From Streptomyces sp. CB02923 (GTDB taxonomy: Bacteria > Actinomycetota > Actinomycetes > Streptomycetales > Streptomycetaceae): a stretch of DNA of 64,000 nucleotides. A program made the translations under genes and the position numbers. Location of the stretch: positions 1-64,000 of the forward strand of contig NZ_LWKZ01000023.1 of assembly GCF_001905005.1 (NCBI RefSeq), written 5' to 3'. The notes beneath the pieces were generated by a model. That model was not told the DNA's origin. It saw only the letters and a list, made by a program, of their open reading frames with translations, and did not search any database. Position 1 is the first letter of the stretch; every line of letters begins with the position of its first letter. Below, in pieces: positions 1-8,092 of this stretch.

Positions 1-149
1 AGAAGGCCGGTGCGTCGGCGGATGCGGGCAAGGATTCCGGCAAGAGCTGCACGAACCGGGTGAATTACGCGGGGGACCCGAGGTCGAACGCGGAAATCAA
101 CACGATCGGTGAGAAGACCGGCTACTGCCCGCCGGTCCAGCACCAGTGA
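1..149 (+). CDS. C-terminal end of a probable secreted protein (partial)
   Basis: The reading frame is open from the window edge (first full codon at base 3) to a TGA at 147-149 and gives 48 residues. It has two cysteines (in SCTN and GYCPP) that could form a disulfide, and an Ala/Gly/Ser/Lys-rich stretch before them. This composition is typical of the C-terminal domain of small secreted or lipid-anchored Streptomyces proteins. The N-terminus lies outside the window, so a signal peptide cannot be checked. Codon use is normal for the genome. No function can be assigned. Confidence 0.6.
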   Translation, partial: KAGASADAGKDSGKSCTNRVNYAGDPRSNAEINTIGEKTGYCPPVQHQ

Positions 150-246
150 AACGCCCCGAAGGCCCGGCATCCAGTGAGGCCATTCGCAGGCCCGCCGGCA
201 TCAGTGGGACCGCTCGCCCCGCCCCGACAGCACCGGCCGGGACGCC

Positions 247-1608
247 TCAGTGCTTCCCGGCGGCCGTGGACGTCTCCTGTGCCGGAGCGTCCAGGGCCGG
301 TGCGTTCAGGATGCGGAGCAGGGGGATCAGGGTGAGTGCGGTGAGCACGGCGGCCAGCGTGAATACCGGGCGCGGGCCGGTCAGTTCGGCGAGCCCGGCG
401 GCCAGCGCGGCCCCCAGCGGCATACCGCCCCAGCCGAGGCACCGGATGGCGCCGCTGATCCGGCCCAGCCGGCCCTGGGGGATCAGGCGTTGGCGCAGCG
501 AGATGACCACCACGTTCCACAGCCCGCTGCCCACCCCTCCGAGGAACGTGGCGAACGCGATCACCGTGACGTCGGCGCTCGCGGCAGGGGCGCCCAGCAT
601 GACGACGCCGGCCACCACGTCCGTGACCAGGATCCAGCGGACGCCCACCGTGCGGGCAAGGCGCGGGGCCAGCGCGGCGCCGATCACGGCACCGGCGCCC
701 AGCGTCGTCAGCAGCAGTCCGTAGCCGACCGGGGACAGGCCGACCGGGCCCTTGACGGTGTACACGACCAGTACGGCGAGCCAGGCGCTCCAGCAGCCCG
801 CCATGACCGTGCTCATGAGCGTCAGCGTGCGCAACGGCCGGTTGCGCCACAGGATTCTCAAGCCCGCGGTGAGCAGGTGCCGCCTGCGCCCGTCGAGCCC
901 GTCGTCGCCGTGCTGCCCCGCACCTTCGCCGCTTCGTACGCCGGGCTCGACCGCGTCCCCGTCAGGTGACGCGTCCTGGGCCACCGGCCGGTACTTCCCG
1001 TGCAGCATCAGCATGGCGCCGGCCGCGACGGCATAGAGCCCGCCGGCGCCGCCGACCGCCCATGCCGGGCCGATGGCGACCAGCAGCCCGCCCAGCGGCA
1101 GCCCCACGAACTCGTTCAGTACCGACTCCGTACCCCGGATCCAGGAGTTCGCCCACTCCAGCCGGTGGCGTGGCACCACCGACGGGACGAGTGCCGTCGT
1201 GGCGATGTCGGCGACGGCCTCGCCGACCGCGAGACAGCATGCGACCAGATAGAGGGCGTAGAGAACGAACAGGGCGGTGGCGTCGAGCAGGAGGGCGGCC
1301 AGGAGGGCGGCCAGTACCGCCGCGCGGAACAGGTCGAAGAAGATGATCAGATGGCGCCGGTCCATGCTGTCGACGAGCAGACCGACCACCAGCGGAGCAA
1401 CCGCCCAGGGCAGTGTGTGCGCCAGCTTCGCCCCCGCGACCAGGCCCGAGGATGCCGTCAGCTGTACGGCGAGCAACGGGATCAGGGCCAGCACCAGACC
1501 GTCGCCGAGGTTCGCCGATGCCGTCGCGGCCCACAGACGCGCGAAGACCCGGCCGTCCCCGCGCTGGTCGGGACGGCCGGATCGGTGCTGTTCCGCTGGT
1601 GTCAGCAC
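247..1608 (-). CDS. MFS transporter, drug/metabolite exporter type
   Basis: Predicted 453-residue major facilitator superfamily permease of the inner membrane, with about 12 hydrophobic segments in two halves separated by a polar linker near residues 205-240. The loop after the second segment reads DSMDRRHLI, matching the D-x-x-x-R-R/K motif A of the family, and an RLIPQGRLGRISG loop lies in the second half, as in enterobactin-exporter-like MFS_3 proteins. The start is a GTG that overlaps the stop of the upstream gene by 7 bases, so translation is probably coupled. The divergent LysR gene at 2298 may control it. The substrate is unknown. Confidence 0.85.
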   Translation of the reverse strand: MLTPAEQHRSGRPDQRGDGRVFARLWAATASANLGDGLVLALIPLLAVQLTASSGLVAGAKLAHTLPWAVAPLVVGLLVDSMDRRHLIIFFDLFRAAVLAALLAALLLDATALFVLYALYLVACCLAVGEAVADIATTALVPSVVPRHRLEWANSWIRGTESVLNEFVGLPLGGLLVAIGPAWAVGGAGGLYAVAAGAMLMLHGKYRPVAQDASPDGDAVEPGVRSGEGAGQHGDDGLDGRRRHLLTAGLRILWRNRPLRTLTLMSTVMAGCWSAWLAVLVVYTVKGPVGLSPVGYGLLLTTLGAGAVIGAALAPRLARTVGVRWILVTDVVAGVVMLGAPAASADVTVIAFATFLGGVGSGLWNVVVISLRQRLIPQGRLGRISGAIRCLGWGGMPLGAALAAGLAELTGPRPVFTLAAVLTALTLIPLLRILNAPALDAPAQETSTAAGKH

Positions 1609-2081
1609 AGAAGGGCGAACGTGGCACGCATGAAGGTGCCTTCACCGTGGGCGCGGACGGTGTGGGCGAACGCCGCCCGGGCGTTGGCCGGCGCCGGCAC
1701 CGTGGTGGGCGAGACCATGGGGAACTTGGCCAGCAGGCCGCGTACCTGCTCGCCGACGCAATTGATTCCCTTGTTCTTCAGGATGGTGTCGCCGATCGCT
1801 CCGCCGGCCCCGTCGAGAGACTCACCGGTCCACGCGGAAACCGCGTACTTCTTGCCTTCCACCTGCTCGAAGAAACGGAGCTGGGCGTTGCCTTCGCTTT
1901 CGGTGAGGAGGACGAAGATGCGACGCTCGGCGAGCTCCATGTTGAGCGCGTCCACCTTGCGCAGGATGGATTCCGGATCGCCGTACAAGTCGTGGACTTC
2001 TGGAGTCCAGGAGTACTGCCTGCAGGGTGCCGCCAAATCTGCGGCACCCCGCTCAGATGATTTTCGGGGTGTGACACTCAT
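1602..2081 (-). CDS. Hypothetical protein, first gene of the MFS exporter operon
   Basis: A 159-residue protein with no family I recognise. The ATG at 2081 is chosen because a GGAAGGGG ribosome binding site lies about 8 bases upstream; the frame is open further upstream but runs into the duplicated LysR promoter. The middle of the protein (a QLRFFEQVEGKKYAVSAW segment) looks like a soluble alpha/beta fold; there is no signal peptide or membrane segment, and the last residues end in a short hydrophobic tail. Its stop overlaps the exporter start, so the two probably act together, perhaps in sensing or resisting the exported compound. Confidence 0.7.
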   Translation of the reverse strand: MSVTPRKSSERGAADLAAPCRQYSWTPEVHDLYGDPESILRKVDALNMELAERRIFVLLTESEGNAQLRFFEQVEGKKYAVSAWTGESLDGAGGAIGDTILKNKGINCVGEQVRGLLAKFPMVSPTTVPAPANARAAFAHTVRAHGEGTFMRATFALLC

Positions 2082-2141
2082 GGAATATCCCCTTCCTCTG
2101 CTTCCGGCTGACTGCCCAGCAGGGCAGCCGTCTTCAGATTT

Positions 2142-2337
2142 CCGGATCCGGCGAAAAAGCACAATTGCAGGTTTCGCATGGCTGCTATACCTTCCCGGCA
2201 TGCGTGACCTTCATCGTTTACGTGTACTCGTCGAGATTGCCGAATCCGGCGCAAGACCATAATTGCGGGTTCCGGATGGCTGCTATACCTTCCGGGCATG
2301 CGTGACCTTCATCGTCTGCGGGTGCTCGTCGAGATAG
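2142..2337. repeat. 98-bp direct duplication of a LysR gene promoter and 5' end
   Basis: Bases 2142-2239 and 2240-2337 align at a fixed offset of 98 bases. Both copies contain an ATCCGGCG start, an AATTGC(A/G)GG element, GGCTGCTATACCTTCC and then an ATG followed by the codons of MRDLHRLRVLVEIA. Most differences in the coding part are synonymous. The second copy continues into the complete LysR gene; the first stops after 20 codons. Confidence 0.9.
2200..2262 (+). pseudogene. Truncated upstream copy of the LysR gene start (20-codon ORF)
   Basis: This ORF begins MRDLHRLRVLVEIAESG and ends at a TAA at 2260-2262. It is the duplicated first 14 codons of the LysR gene at 2298, followed by unrelated codons. 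It ends 35 bases before the real start and might act as a leader ORF, but it is most simply the by-product of a 98-bp tandem duplication. Several codons differ from the downstream copy (TTA and GTA in place of CTG and GTG), so the duplication is not recent. Confidence 0.75.
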
Positions 2338-3227
2338 CCGACCGGGGGTCGATGTCGGCCGCGGCCAGGGCGCTGTCCTTCAGTCAGCCGGCCGTCTCGC
2401 GGCAGATCGAGGCGCTGGAGCACGAGGTGGGCGCGCAGCTCGTACAGCGGCTGGGCCGTGGTGTCCGGCTGACCGACGCGGGCATGCTGCTGGCCGACCG
2501 GGCCCGCGGCATCCTGTCCCAGGTCGTCGCCGTCCAACAGGAGCTGCGGGCGATGAGCGGGCTGCGCGGCGGGCGGCTGCGGGTGGGCGGCTTCGCCGGC
2601 GTCAACGCGTATCTGCTGCCGCAGTCGCTGGCCCACTTCGCCGAACGCTATCCGCAGGTGGGGCTCTCGCTGTCCGGCTGGACCACGCGCCACCACGCCG
2701 CGGATCTGCGGTCCGGGCTGATCGACATCGCGCTGGTCACCGGCTGGGACCTCACCGGTGAACAGGCCTGCGGGCTGGACGTCCTGCCGCTGCTGGAGGA
2801 CGAGTTGTTCATCGCCGTCGCCCGTGACCGCCGGGCCGGCCGCGGCGGGTTCTCCCGGGGTGAGCTGCACGACCTGGCGGAGGAAACGTGGATCGAGGGC
2901 GCCCATCCGGACTGCCTCGGCCCGCAGCCGGAATTCGAGAGTGCGCTGGGGTTCGCGCCGCATATCCATTTCCAGGTCGGGGACTGGAGCGCCGTCAGCC
3001 GGTTGGTGGAAATGTCGGCCGGTGTCACACTTGTGCCGGGGTTGCTCGCGGTCCGCAGCAGTGGAAAAATCGCCCTGCATTCCCTGGCGGGAAAATTTCC
3101 GCCACGTCGTGTGTACATTGCACTTCCGGAGGGGCGGCACGCGCCCGCAGCGGAACCCATGATCGAAATTCTGTTGGAAGTGGCCCGCAAGGAGGGGGAA
3201 CTGCTCTCCGGTACGGCCATTCATTGA
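2298..3227 (+). CDS. LysR-family transcriptional regulator
   Basis: A 309-residue LysR-type regulator. Residues 1-60 form the winged helix-turn-helix, with the classic A-A-R-A-L-S-x-S-Q-P-A-V-S-R-Q-I pattern; the rest is a periplasmic-binding-protein-like effector domain. It is divergent from the hypothetical protein/MFS operon at 247-2081, the usual LysR arrangement, so that operon is the likely target. The intergenic region holds a 98-bp duplication carrying two copies of the candidate binding region. The effector is unknown. Confidence 0.9.
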   Translation: MRDLHRLRVLVEIADRGSMSAAARALSFSQPAVSRQIEALEHEVGAQLVQRLGRGVRLTDAGMLLADRARGILSQVVAVQQELRAMSGLRGGRLRVGGFAGVNAYLLPQSLAHFAERYPQVGLSLSGWTTRHHAADLRSGLIDIALVTGWDLTGEQACGLDVLPLLEDELFIAVARDRRAGRGGFSRGELHDLAEETWIEGAHPDCLGPQPEFESALGFAPHIHFQVGDWSAVSRLVEMSAGVTLVPGLLAVRSSGKIALHSLAGKFPPRRVYIALPEGRHAPAAEPMIEILLEVARKEGELLSGTAIH

Positions 3228-3370
3228 GCGTCCCCGATCGCCCGTGAACGTCCGTGATCGCCGATGGGCGTCGGTGATGGTCCGGGATGGTCCGGGATGG
3301 TCCGAGACGGTCCGGCTGGATCGATCTCGCGTTCGCGGGAGTCGGGAGCGGAGTCCTGCGGGACATCCGG

Positions 3371-3435
3371 TAAGGAACACCCGTAAGGAATATCCATAAG
3401 GGGCACCCGTAAGGGATATCCGAAAGGAATATGCG
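3371..3435. repeat. Five tandem 13-bp units directly before a start codon
   Basis: Five consecutive 13-base units start at 3371, 3384, 3397, 3410 and 3423, each beginning (T/A)AAGGRR and ending near CCG/TCC. The last unit ends three bases before the ATG at 3439. Every unit contains an AAGG(A/G) core able to act as a Shine-Dalgarno sequence. A looser 10-bp repeat (GATGGTCCGG, about four copies) lies just upstream at about 3276-3316. Confidence 0.9.
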
Positions 3436-3438
3436 GCC

Positions 3439-5103
3439 ATGGATGCTCGGTTGCGCGCGGTGTGTGATCTGATGGTCGAGCTGGTGCGTGAACAAGCCGG
3501 TCTGCACGAATACGACGGCCACGTACAGGACCTCTCCCCGGACGGCATCCGCTCCGGACTCGCGGGGCTCGGCGGCCCCGCCCCCGGCCCCCGCGAACCG
3601 CCCCCCTCCCTCGCCCCGCCCGACTCTCCGGGATCACCCAACTCTCCCGAATCACCTGACTTTCCGGGATCGCCCGACTCTCCCGAATCACTCAACTCTC
3701 CCGGATCGCCCGACTCTCACGACGCCGCGCACCTCCACATCTTCGAGGCGGCCCTGCGCACGGTCTACGGCGACCTGGAGATGCACCGCCGCAACCCGCT
3801 GCCCCACCTGCTCAACCTCGACGTCTGCTGTTACGACCGGGAGTACGCACCGGCCGCCGACCGGGACCGCGCCAAGCGCGCCCACCTCGCCAACTGGCCC
3901 GACGCGATCGACGCGTCCGTCCGCGCACTCGACCAGGTCGACGCCCCCACGGCCCGCGCCGTGCTCGACACGGCCGACAGCCTCACCGCCGTCATCCCGC
4001 CCGAACTGGCCGGCACCGACATCGCCGTACGCGCCCGCAGCGCACACGGGCGTCTGATGGCCTGCCTGAAACACGCAGCCGACCACGGCGACCCGCGCTC
4101 CGCCCTCGGCGAGCGGGACCTCGCCCTGCTCATGGGCGCCCCCGAAGGGCTCAAAGTCAGCGTCCCCCGGCTGGCCGACCGTGCCGACCAGGAGGCGGAA
4201 CGGCTGCGCGCACTGCTGCGTGAGGCGTGCCACCGGCTGGCTCCCGGCCGTCGCCCGCACGACCTCGTACGCGATCTCGTACGAGAACACCCGCCGGCCG
4301 ACGCCGTACTGGACCGGGCGCGAGCCGTCACCGACGAACTGATGGCCTTCACCCGCGGCCGGGCGCTCCTCCCGCACCTCGACGGCGAGGTGCTCGTCGG
4401 CCCCACGCCGCCGTCGCGACAGGACACCTGGGCCATGATGAGCTTCGCCGCGCCCGGGGAGCCCGACGCCCCGTCCTGGTACCACATCACCTTGCCGGGG
4501 CCCGGCTGGAAGGACGAGGACGCCGCGGAGTGGCTGACCGTCTTCAGCCCGGCCATGCTTCCCGCCGTCACGGCACACGAGGTGGTGCCCGGACACTTCG
4601 CGCACGCCCGCTGCCTGCGCAGGGCCGGCAGCCCTGTCCGACGGATCCTGCAGTCCCTCACCTTCATGGAGGGCTGGGCCCATTACGGGGAAGAGCTGAT
4701 GGTGGAGGAGGGTTTCCGGGCGGCCGACCCCCGCTTCGCCATCGGCGTCTGCATGGAAGCACTGATCAGGGTGACCCGGCTCGCCTGCGCGATCGGTGTG
4801 CACACCGGAGCCATGGACGTACCGGAGGCCGCCCGGCGCTTCGAGGCGGACACCTACCTGTCGGGCCGGGCCGCCCGCGCGGAGGCCGAGCGGGCCACCT
4901 TCGACCCCACCTACGGCCGCTACACCTGGGGCAAGCTGGCCCTGCGCGACCTGCGGGACGAAGCCCGGCGACGCTGGGGCGACGCCTACTCTCCCTTGCG
5001 CTTCCACAGCGCTGTCCTCGCCCTGGGCTCCCCGCCGCTGGGCCTGCTGCCGACCGCCCTCGCCGAGGGCCTGCCGGAACGCCCCACCCGCCTGCTCGGG
5101 TGA
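3439..5103 (+). CDS. DUF885-family putative zinc metallopeptidase
   Basis: A 554-residue cytoplasmic protein of the DUF885 family. The family hallmark H-E-x-x-P-G-H is present (H380, E381, H386), followed about 25 residues later by an EGWAHYGEEL segment with candidate third ligand Glu; together these suggest a gluzincin-like metal site. The substrate is unknown, and the family is only loosely linked to peptidases. Residues about 63-95 form a Ser/Pro/Asp-rich tract built of 6-residue repeats (18-bp units), which looks inserted into the N-terminal domain. The start is the ATG after the 13-bp SD-like repeats. Confidence 0.85.
   Translation: MDARLRAVCDLMVELVREQAGLHEYDGHVQDLSPDGIRSGLAGLGGPAPGPREPPPSLAPPDSPGSPNSPESPDFPGSPDSPESLNSPGSPDSHDAAHLHIFEAALRTVYGDLEMHRRNPLPHLLNLDVCCYDREYAPAADRDRAKRAHLANWPDAIDASVRALDQVDAPTARAVLDTADSLTAVIPPELAGTDIAVRARSAHGRLMACLKHAADHGDPRSALGERDLALLMGAPEGLKVSVPRLADRADQEAERLRALLREACHRLAPGRRPHDLVRDLVREHPPADAVLDRARAVTDELMAFTRGRALLPHLDGEVLVGPTPPSRQDTWAMMSFAAPGEPDAPSWYHITLPGPGWKDEDAAEWLTVFSPAMLPAVTAHEVVPGHFAHARCLRRAGSPVRRILQSLTFMEGWAHYGEELMVEEGFRAADPRFAIGVCMEALIRVTRLACAIGVHTGAMDVPEAARRFEADTYLSGRAARAEAERATFDPTYGRYTWGKLALRDLRDEARRRWGDAYSPLRFHSAVLALGSPPLGLLPTALAEGLPERPTRLLG
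3630..3722. repeat. In-frame 18-bp repeats in the DUF885 gene
   Basis: About five 18-base units encode hexapeptides of the form S-P-(D/N)-(S/F)-P-(G/E). The tract keeps the frame and adds a flexible acidic Pro/Ser stretch of roughly 33 residues near the N-terminus. Confidence 0.85.
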
Positions 5104-5399
5104 TGCAGCCGATCCACCACAGCACGATCGGCGTTCGTCTCCGCGCCGGAAATTCGGACCCATTGCCCTTCGGGCAAGGCGAAACGTGACGCTTTCCTTG
5201 CGTACACCAACGAGTGAAGTTACCTGCCGTGCATTCCCCCTCACCCGTAAGGCTGCCACGGTGAAGGAGGGGGGAGAACGGGCGTACTGACTCGCGGACT
5301 TGCTCTCGACGAGAACTGTCTCAAGAACCCACTCGATCGAGAACCGACCCGAGAACGCGCTCAAAGGGGCTGCGGAGCAGTCGGAAATGGGGAGAAGAG

Positions 5400-5801
5400 A
5401 TGAGAAAGCCGCCTGCGTGGTGGGTCCTTGGCAGTGCCGTTGCCGCTCTGGCAGTGAGCGTGTTGGGGGCAGGACCGGCCCTCGCCGCCCCGGGCGCGTA
5501 CGTCACGGTGGGGTACGGGATCAATGCCTGCGAGTCCGGAAAGCTGTGCCTCTACAAGGACGTGAACCACAACTCCCGCGCCACCCATGCCGTCATGCTG
5601 ACGAATCGCAACGTCAACAGTCTGAGCAACTACGAGTTCGACAACAAAGCCAGCTCCTACGTCAACAGGAGCGGGCGCGTGGTCACGCTCTACAAGGGCC
5701 AGTTGCACAAGGGCGCCGAGATGACCCTCGACCCGGGCAACCGCGCCCGGGTGTTCCCCACGGGCTGGGACGACACCATCACGTCGATCAAGTTCCACTA
5801 G
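5400..5801 (+). CDS. Secreted peptidase inhibitor I36-like protein
   Basis: A 133-residue exported protein. Residues 1-30 are a typical signal peptide (basic MRKPP, hydrophobic core, ALA-AP cleavage site). The mature part has a crystallin/SMPI-like fold signature: CESGKLCLYKD near the start, then S-S-Y-V-N and repeated aromatic/Gly positions, as in the peptidase inhibitor family I36 (Streptomyces metalloproteinase inhibitor relatives). Two cysteines near the mature N-terminus probably form a disulfide. A GGGAGAAGAG binding site precedes the ATG. Inhibitory activity is inferred from the family only. Confidence 0.8.
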   Translation: MRKPPAWWVLGSAVAALAVSVLGAGPALAAPGAYVTVGYGINACESGKLCLYKDVNHNSRATHAVMLTNRNVNSLSNYEFDNKASSYVNRSGRVVTLYKGQLHKGAEMTLDPGNRARVFPTGWDDTITSIKFH

Positions 5802-6204
5802 CCCGACCCGAAGCGGTGCGGTGCTGGTCGCGGTCACTTTCGTGGCGGCCTCGGGATGTATGTGACGTCAAATGCCGCCTAGGGATGGGTTGTCGGTAAC
5901 AATCGCGTTCCGCCCGTTCATCGAGTGATCAGAGCGATCCAGGTAATCAGAGTGATCCGTGTGGTTTGAGTGGACCGAGGCGCATTCGCGGCACAGGCGA
6001 TGGTCTGGCCATGTGGACGGAAGCCGGCCTGAGCGCTTCCTCGTCACCGCCATTTCGGCAACTCCCGTACAGAACAGTCGAATCGCTACGCCACAGGACG
6101 TCTCTGCCAAGGCGAATGGGTGCCCCTGTCAAGAGGTGACGAAGGTCCGGCTCGACAGGGGAACGTAAAGAAAACCTCTTGAGTCGGCCCCACCCCCGGC
6201 GTTC

Positions 6205-6220
6205 ATTTCATGCATGAAAT
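6205..6220. promoter_or_regulatory. Perfect 16-bp palindrome ATTTCATGCATGAAAT
   Basis: The site reads the same on both strands over all 16 bases. Such short AT-rich palindromes in a GC-rich genome are usually binding sites for dimeric regulators (MarR, TetR or MerR types). It lies 491 bases before the P450 start and 2 bases from a second dyad. Confidence 0.6.
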
Positions 6221-6222
6221 CT

Positions 6223-6249
6223 CAACCCCTAATGTTCTCCCTAGGGTTG
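6223..6249. promoter_or_regulatory. Second operator-like dyad, CAACCC...GGGTTG
   Basis: Six-base arms (CAACCC at 6223 and GGGTTG at 6244) flank a 15-base centre whose edges add a further CTA/TAG match. It sits directly next to the 16-bp palindrome, suggesting a two-site operator or two regulators at one promoter. Confidence 0.45.
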
Positions 6250-6392
6250 ATGTATGAGGTTTTTTGTCGCCTGGCCGGTCGGTTAGCGTCGGTATTTGTG
6301 CGGTTCGGTCAGGACCGGCCGCCGCACAGGGGCATTCAAGGCGTGGGCGATCGACCTGCTCAAGAGCTTGGAGGAGGCAGGAGGGACGACGG

Positions 6393-6506
6393 ATGCGGCT
6401 TCTCGTGGGCCTGGTACGGGCCGAGGGCGCCGGTGTGCTGAGACAAGCCACACCGGACGCACCCTTCGGTGACCAGGACTTCAGCCGTCCGGCGTCAACT
6501 TCCTGA
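6393..6506 (+). CDS. Small ORF (37 aa) upstream of the P450, function unknown
   Basis: An AGGAGGG binding site lies 7 bases before the ATG. The 37-residue product begins MRLLVGLVRAEG and ends FSRPASTS. Third-position GC is about 70 percent, lower than in neighbouring genes but higher than random AT-rich sequence here. It lies in the same direction as the P450 at 6696 and could be a leader ORF or a precursor peptide, but it has no aromatic-rich core. It may also be chance. Confidence 0.3.
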   Translation: MRLLVGLVRAEGAGVLRQATPDAPFGDQDFSRPASTS

Positions 6507-6695
6507 CCACAGTGGGCCTCCCGGCGCCGGTGGGTGAGCGCGCGCCGTCGGGACAGGCGACCGGTTCCCTCGCCGGGGAGCACGCGGCACGAACGGCGCG
6601 GGCGATCGGGAGTGAGGGGGAGCCTGCCGACCGCAGGGGCCATGTCCCCTCGCGTGCGCCTGTGCCCCTCATCCGTCACCGTTGGAAGGAATGAC

Positions 6696-7880
6696 GTGAC
6701 CACGTCCTACGAGCTTCCCGAGCTCACCACCGAACCGCCTGCGGTACTGCGTATGAGTCCGCTGCTACGCGATCTGCAGGAAAGAAGTCCGCTGTGCCGG
6801 GTCAAGACTCCGGCCGGCGACGAGGCATGGCTGGTGACCCGCTATGCCGAGCTCAAAGCCTTGCTGCTGGACGAGCGGCTCGGTCGGGCCCACCCCGATC
6901 CGGCGAACGCGCCCCGTTACGTCCGGAACCCGTTCCTGGACATCCTCATCACCGACGACGACCCCGCCAGCGCGCACAAGCTGCACATCGAGACCCGCGG
7001 GCTCCTCACGCCGAACTTATCGGCCAAGCGTGTCCGCGACCTGCAGCCCAAGGTGGAGGCCATCGCAGAGCAGGTGCTGGAACGATTCATCGCCCAGGGA
7101 CAGCCTGCCGACCTGCACGAGCAACTGTCCCGCCCGTTCTCCCGATCGGTGCTCTGCGAACTCCTCGGCGTGCCGGCGGACGAGCGGGAGCACCTGGAGG
7201 AACTGCTCTCCGGCCTGGCCGGGGTGGACGATCCGCAGGCCGTGGGCCGCACGCGGAACTTCTACGCCTACCTGGAAGACCTGGCGGCCCGTAAGCAGGC
7301 CGCCCCCGGCGACGACGTGATGTCCCGGCTGTCCGCGGGCGGGGTCCCTTCCGAGCGTGTCGGCGCCCTGGCCGCGATGCTGCTGTTCGCCGGGCTGGAC
7401 GCCGTCGCGAGCCATATCGACCTCGGTGTGGTGCTGCTCGCGACCAACCCCGAGGCGCGACAGGCCGCGCTGGGAGATCCACGCGTCATGATCAGTGCCG
7501 TCGAGGAGATCCTGCGGTCGGCCAAGGCCGGTGGTTCGGTGCTGCCCAGGTACGCCAACGCCGACGTCGAGATCGGCGACGTGACCATCAAGGCGGGTGA
7601 GCTCGTCCTGCTCGACTTCACCCTTCCCAACTTCGACGGGCGGGCCTTCGACGAGCCGGAGCGCTTCGACATCAGCCGCTCGCCCAACACGCACATGACC
7701 TTCGGCCACGGCATGTGGCACTGCATCGGCGCCCCGCTGGCCCGGCTGGAACTGCGGACGATGTACCAGCTGCTCTTCACCCGGCTGCCCGCGCTGAGAC
7801 TCGATCTGCGCGTGGAGGAACTCGAAGTGCTGGGCGGACGTCTTGGGGCCGGCTTCTCCGAGCTGTCCATGCGGTGGTAG
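6696..7880 (+). CDS. Cytochrome P450 (RiPP locus, enzyme A)
   Basis: A 394-residue soluble class I bacterial P450. The haem-binding loop [10 protein letters not shown] supplies Cys343, and the E-x-x-R pair lies in AVEEILR. The I-helix reads [10 protein letters not shown], so the usual acid-alcohol Asp-Thr pair is Asp-Ala; loss of this Thr is seen in P450s with altered oxygen chemistry. The start is the GTG at 6696, 6 bases after a GGAAGGA binding site; the longer frame upstream has poor codon use. The gene converges on a tiny peptide ORF and a second P450 on the other strand. Confidence 0.9.
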   Translation: MTTSYELPELTTEPPAVLRMSPLLRDLQERSPLCRVKTPAGDEAWLVTRYAELKALLLDERLGRAHPDPANAPRYVRNPFLDILITDDDPASAHKLHIETRGLLTPNLSAKRVRDLQPKVEAIAEQVLERFIAQGQPADLHEQLSRPFSRSVLCELLGVPADEREHLEELLSGLAGVDDPQAVGRTRNFYAYLEDLAARKQAAPGDDVMSRLSAGGVPSERVGALAAMLLFAGLDAVASHIDLGVVLLATNPEARQAALGDPRVMISAVEEILRSAKAGGSVLPRYANADVEIGDVTIKAGELVLLDFTLPNFDGRAFDEPERFDISRSPNTHMTFGHGMWHCIGAPLARLELRTMYQLLFTRLPALRLDLRVEELEVLGGRLGAGFSELSMRW

Positions 7881-7936
7881 CGACTCCACCGATGTGAAAC
7901 GGGCCTTGCGTGACGTCTTCGCACGGTCTGTGTTCC

Positions 7937-7970
7937 GGGCATGCTGCTGCGCAGGTGCAGCAGCATGCCC
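7937..7970. terminator. Bidirectional terminator between the P450 and the tiny peptide gene
   Basis: Perfect 14-bp inverted repeat (GGGCATGCTGCTGC and its complement) with a 6-base loop. It lies 56 bases after the stop of the plus-strand P450 and 46 bases after the stop of the minus-strand peptide ORF, so it can serve both. Confidence 0.85.
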
Positions 7971-7995
7971 AGGCCGCTTACAGCTCTCGCGGCAA

Positions 7996-8015
7996 GGTCC
8001 GTTCGAACGCGGACC
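7996..8015. terminator. Short inverted repeat just after the tiny peptide stop
   Basis: GGTCCG and CGGACC arms flank a TTCGAA-containing centre, ending one base before the minus-strand stop codon. It may be a minor terminator or an mRNA-stabilising hairpin of the peptide/P450 transcript. Confidence 0.4.
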
Positions 8016-8087
8016 CTAGAGCCACACATCCGGCTCCCAGTAGCTGGCGGGCTTGTTCCAGATGATGCGTCGGATAGCAGCGATCAC
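8016..8087 (-). CDS. Candidate RiPP precursor peptide (23 aa), aromatic C-terminus
   Basis: A tiny ORF immediately after the minus-strand P450. A near-consensus GGGAGG binding site sits inside the end of the P450 gene, 8 bases before the GTG at 8087; an alternative GTG at 8096 overlaps the P450 stop but leaves no spacer. The product begins MIAAIRRIIWNK (a short amphipathic, leader-like helix) and ends SYWEPDVWL, with Trp and Tyr enriched at the C-terminus. Known P450-modified peptides (cittilin, biarylitides, tryptorubin) come from similarly tiny precursors beside a P450 that cross-links aromatic side chains. The assignment is an inference from size, binding site, composition and neighbours. 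Confidence 0.65.
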   Translation of the reverse strand: MIAAIRRIIWNKPASYWEPDVWL

Positions 8088-8092
8088 GTCAT

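Larger units (their letters stand above)
5802..6695. other. 894-bp gap upstream of the first P450, with two palindromes
   Basis: No convincing long gene is present. The stretch 6170-6300 is unusually AT-rich for this genome and carries two operator-like dyads (6205-6220 and 6223-6249), so it probably holds the promoter of the P450 at 6696. A 37-codon ORF with a good binding site is listed separately. Open frames on the minus strand lack binding sites and codon bias. Confidence 0.6.

Noticed and set aside
6214-6441. Plus-strand frame ending in an aromatic SWAWYG segment
   Set aside because: Tempting as a precursor, but most of it has AT-ending codons, the start has no binding site, and it overlaps the operators.
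6512-6694. Frame with a [11 protein letters not shown] segment before the P450
   Set aside because: Faint similarity to immunity-type proteins in one line only; no start or rest of domain.
6203-6703. Long minus-strand frame before the P450
   Set aside because: No binding site, poor codon bias and it overlaps the palindromes; taken as non-coding.
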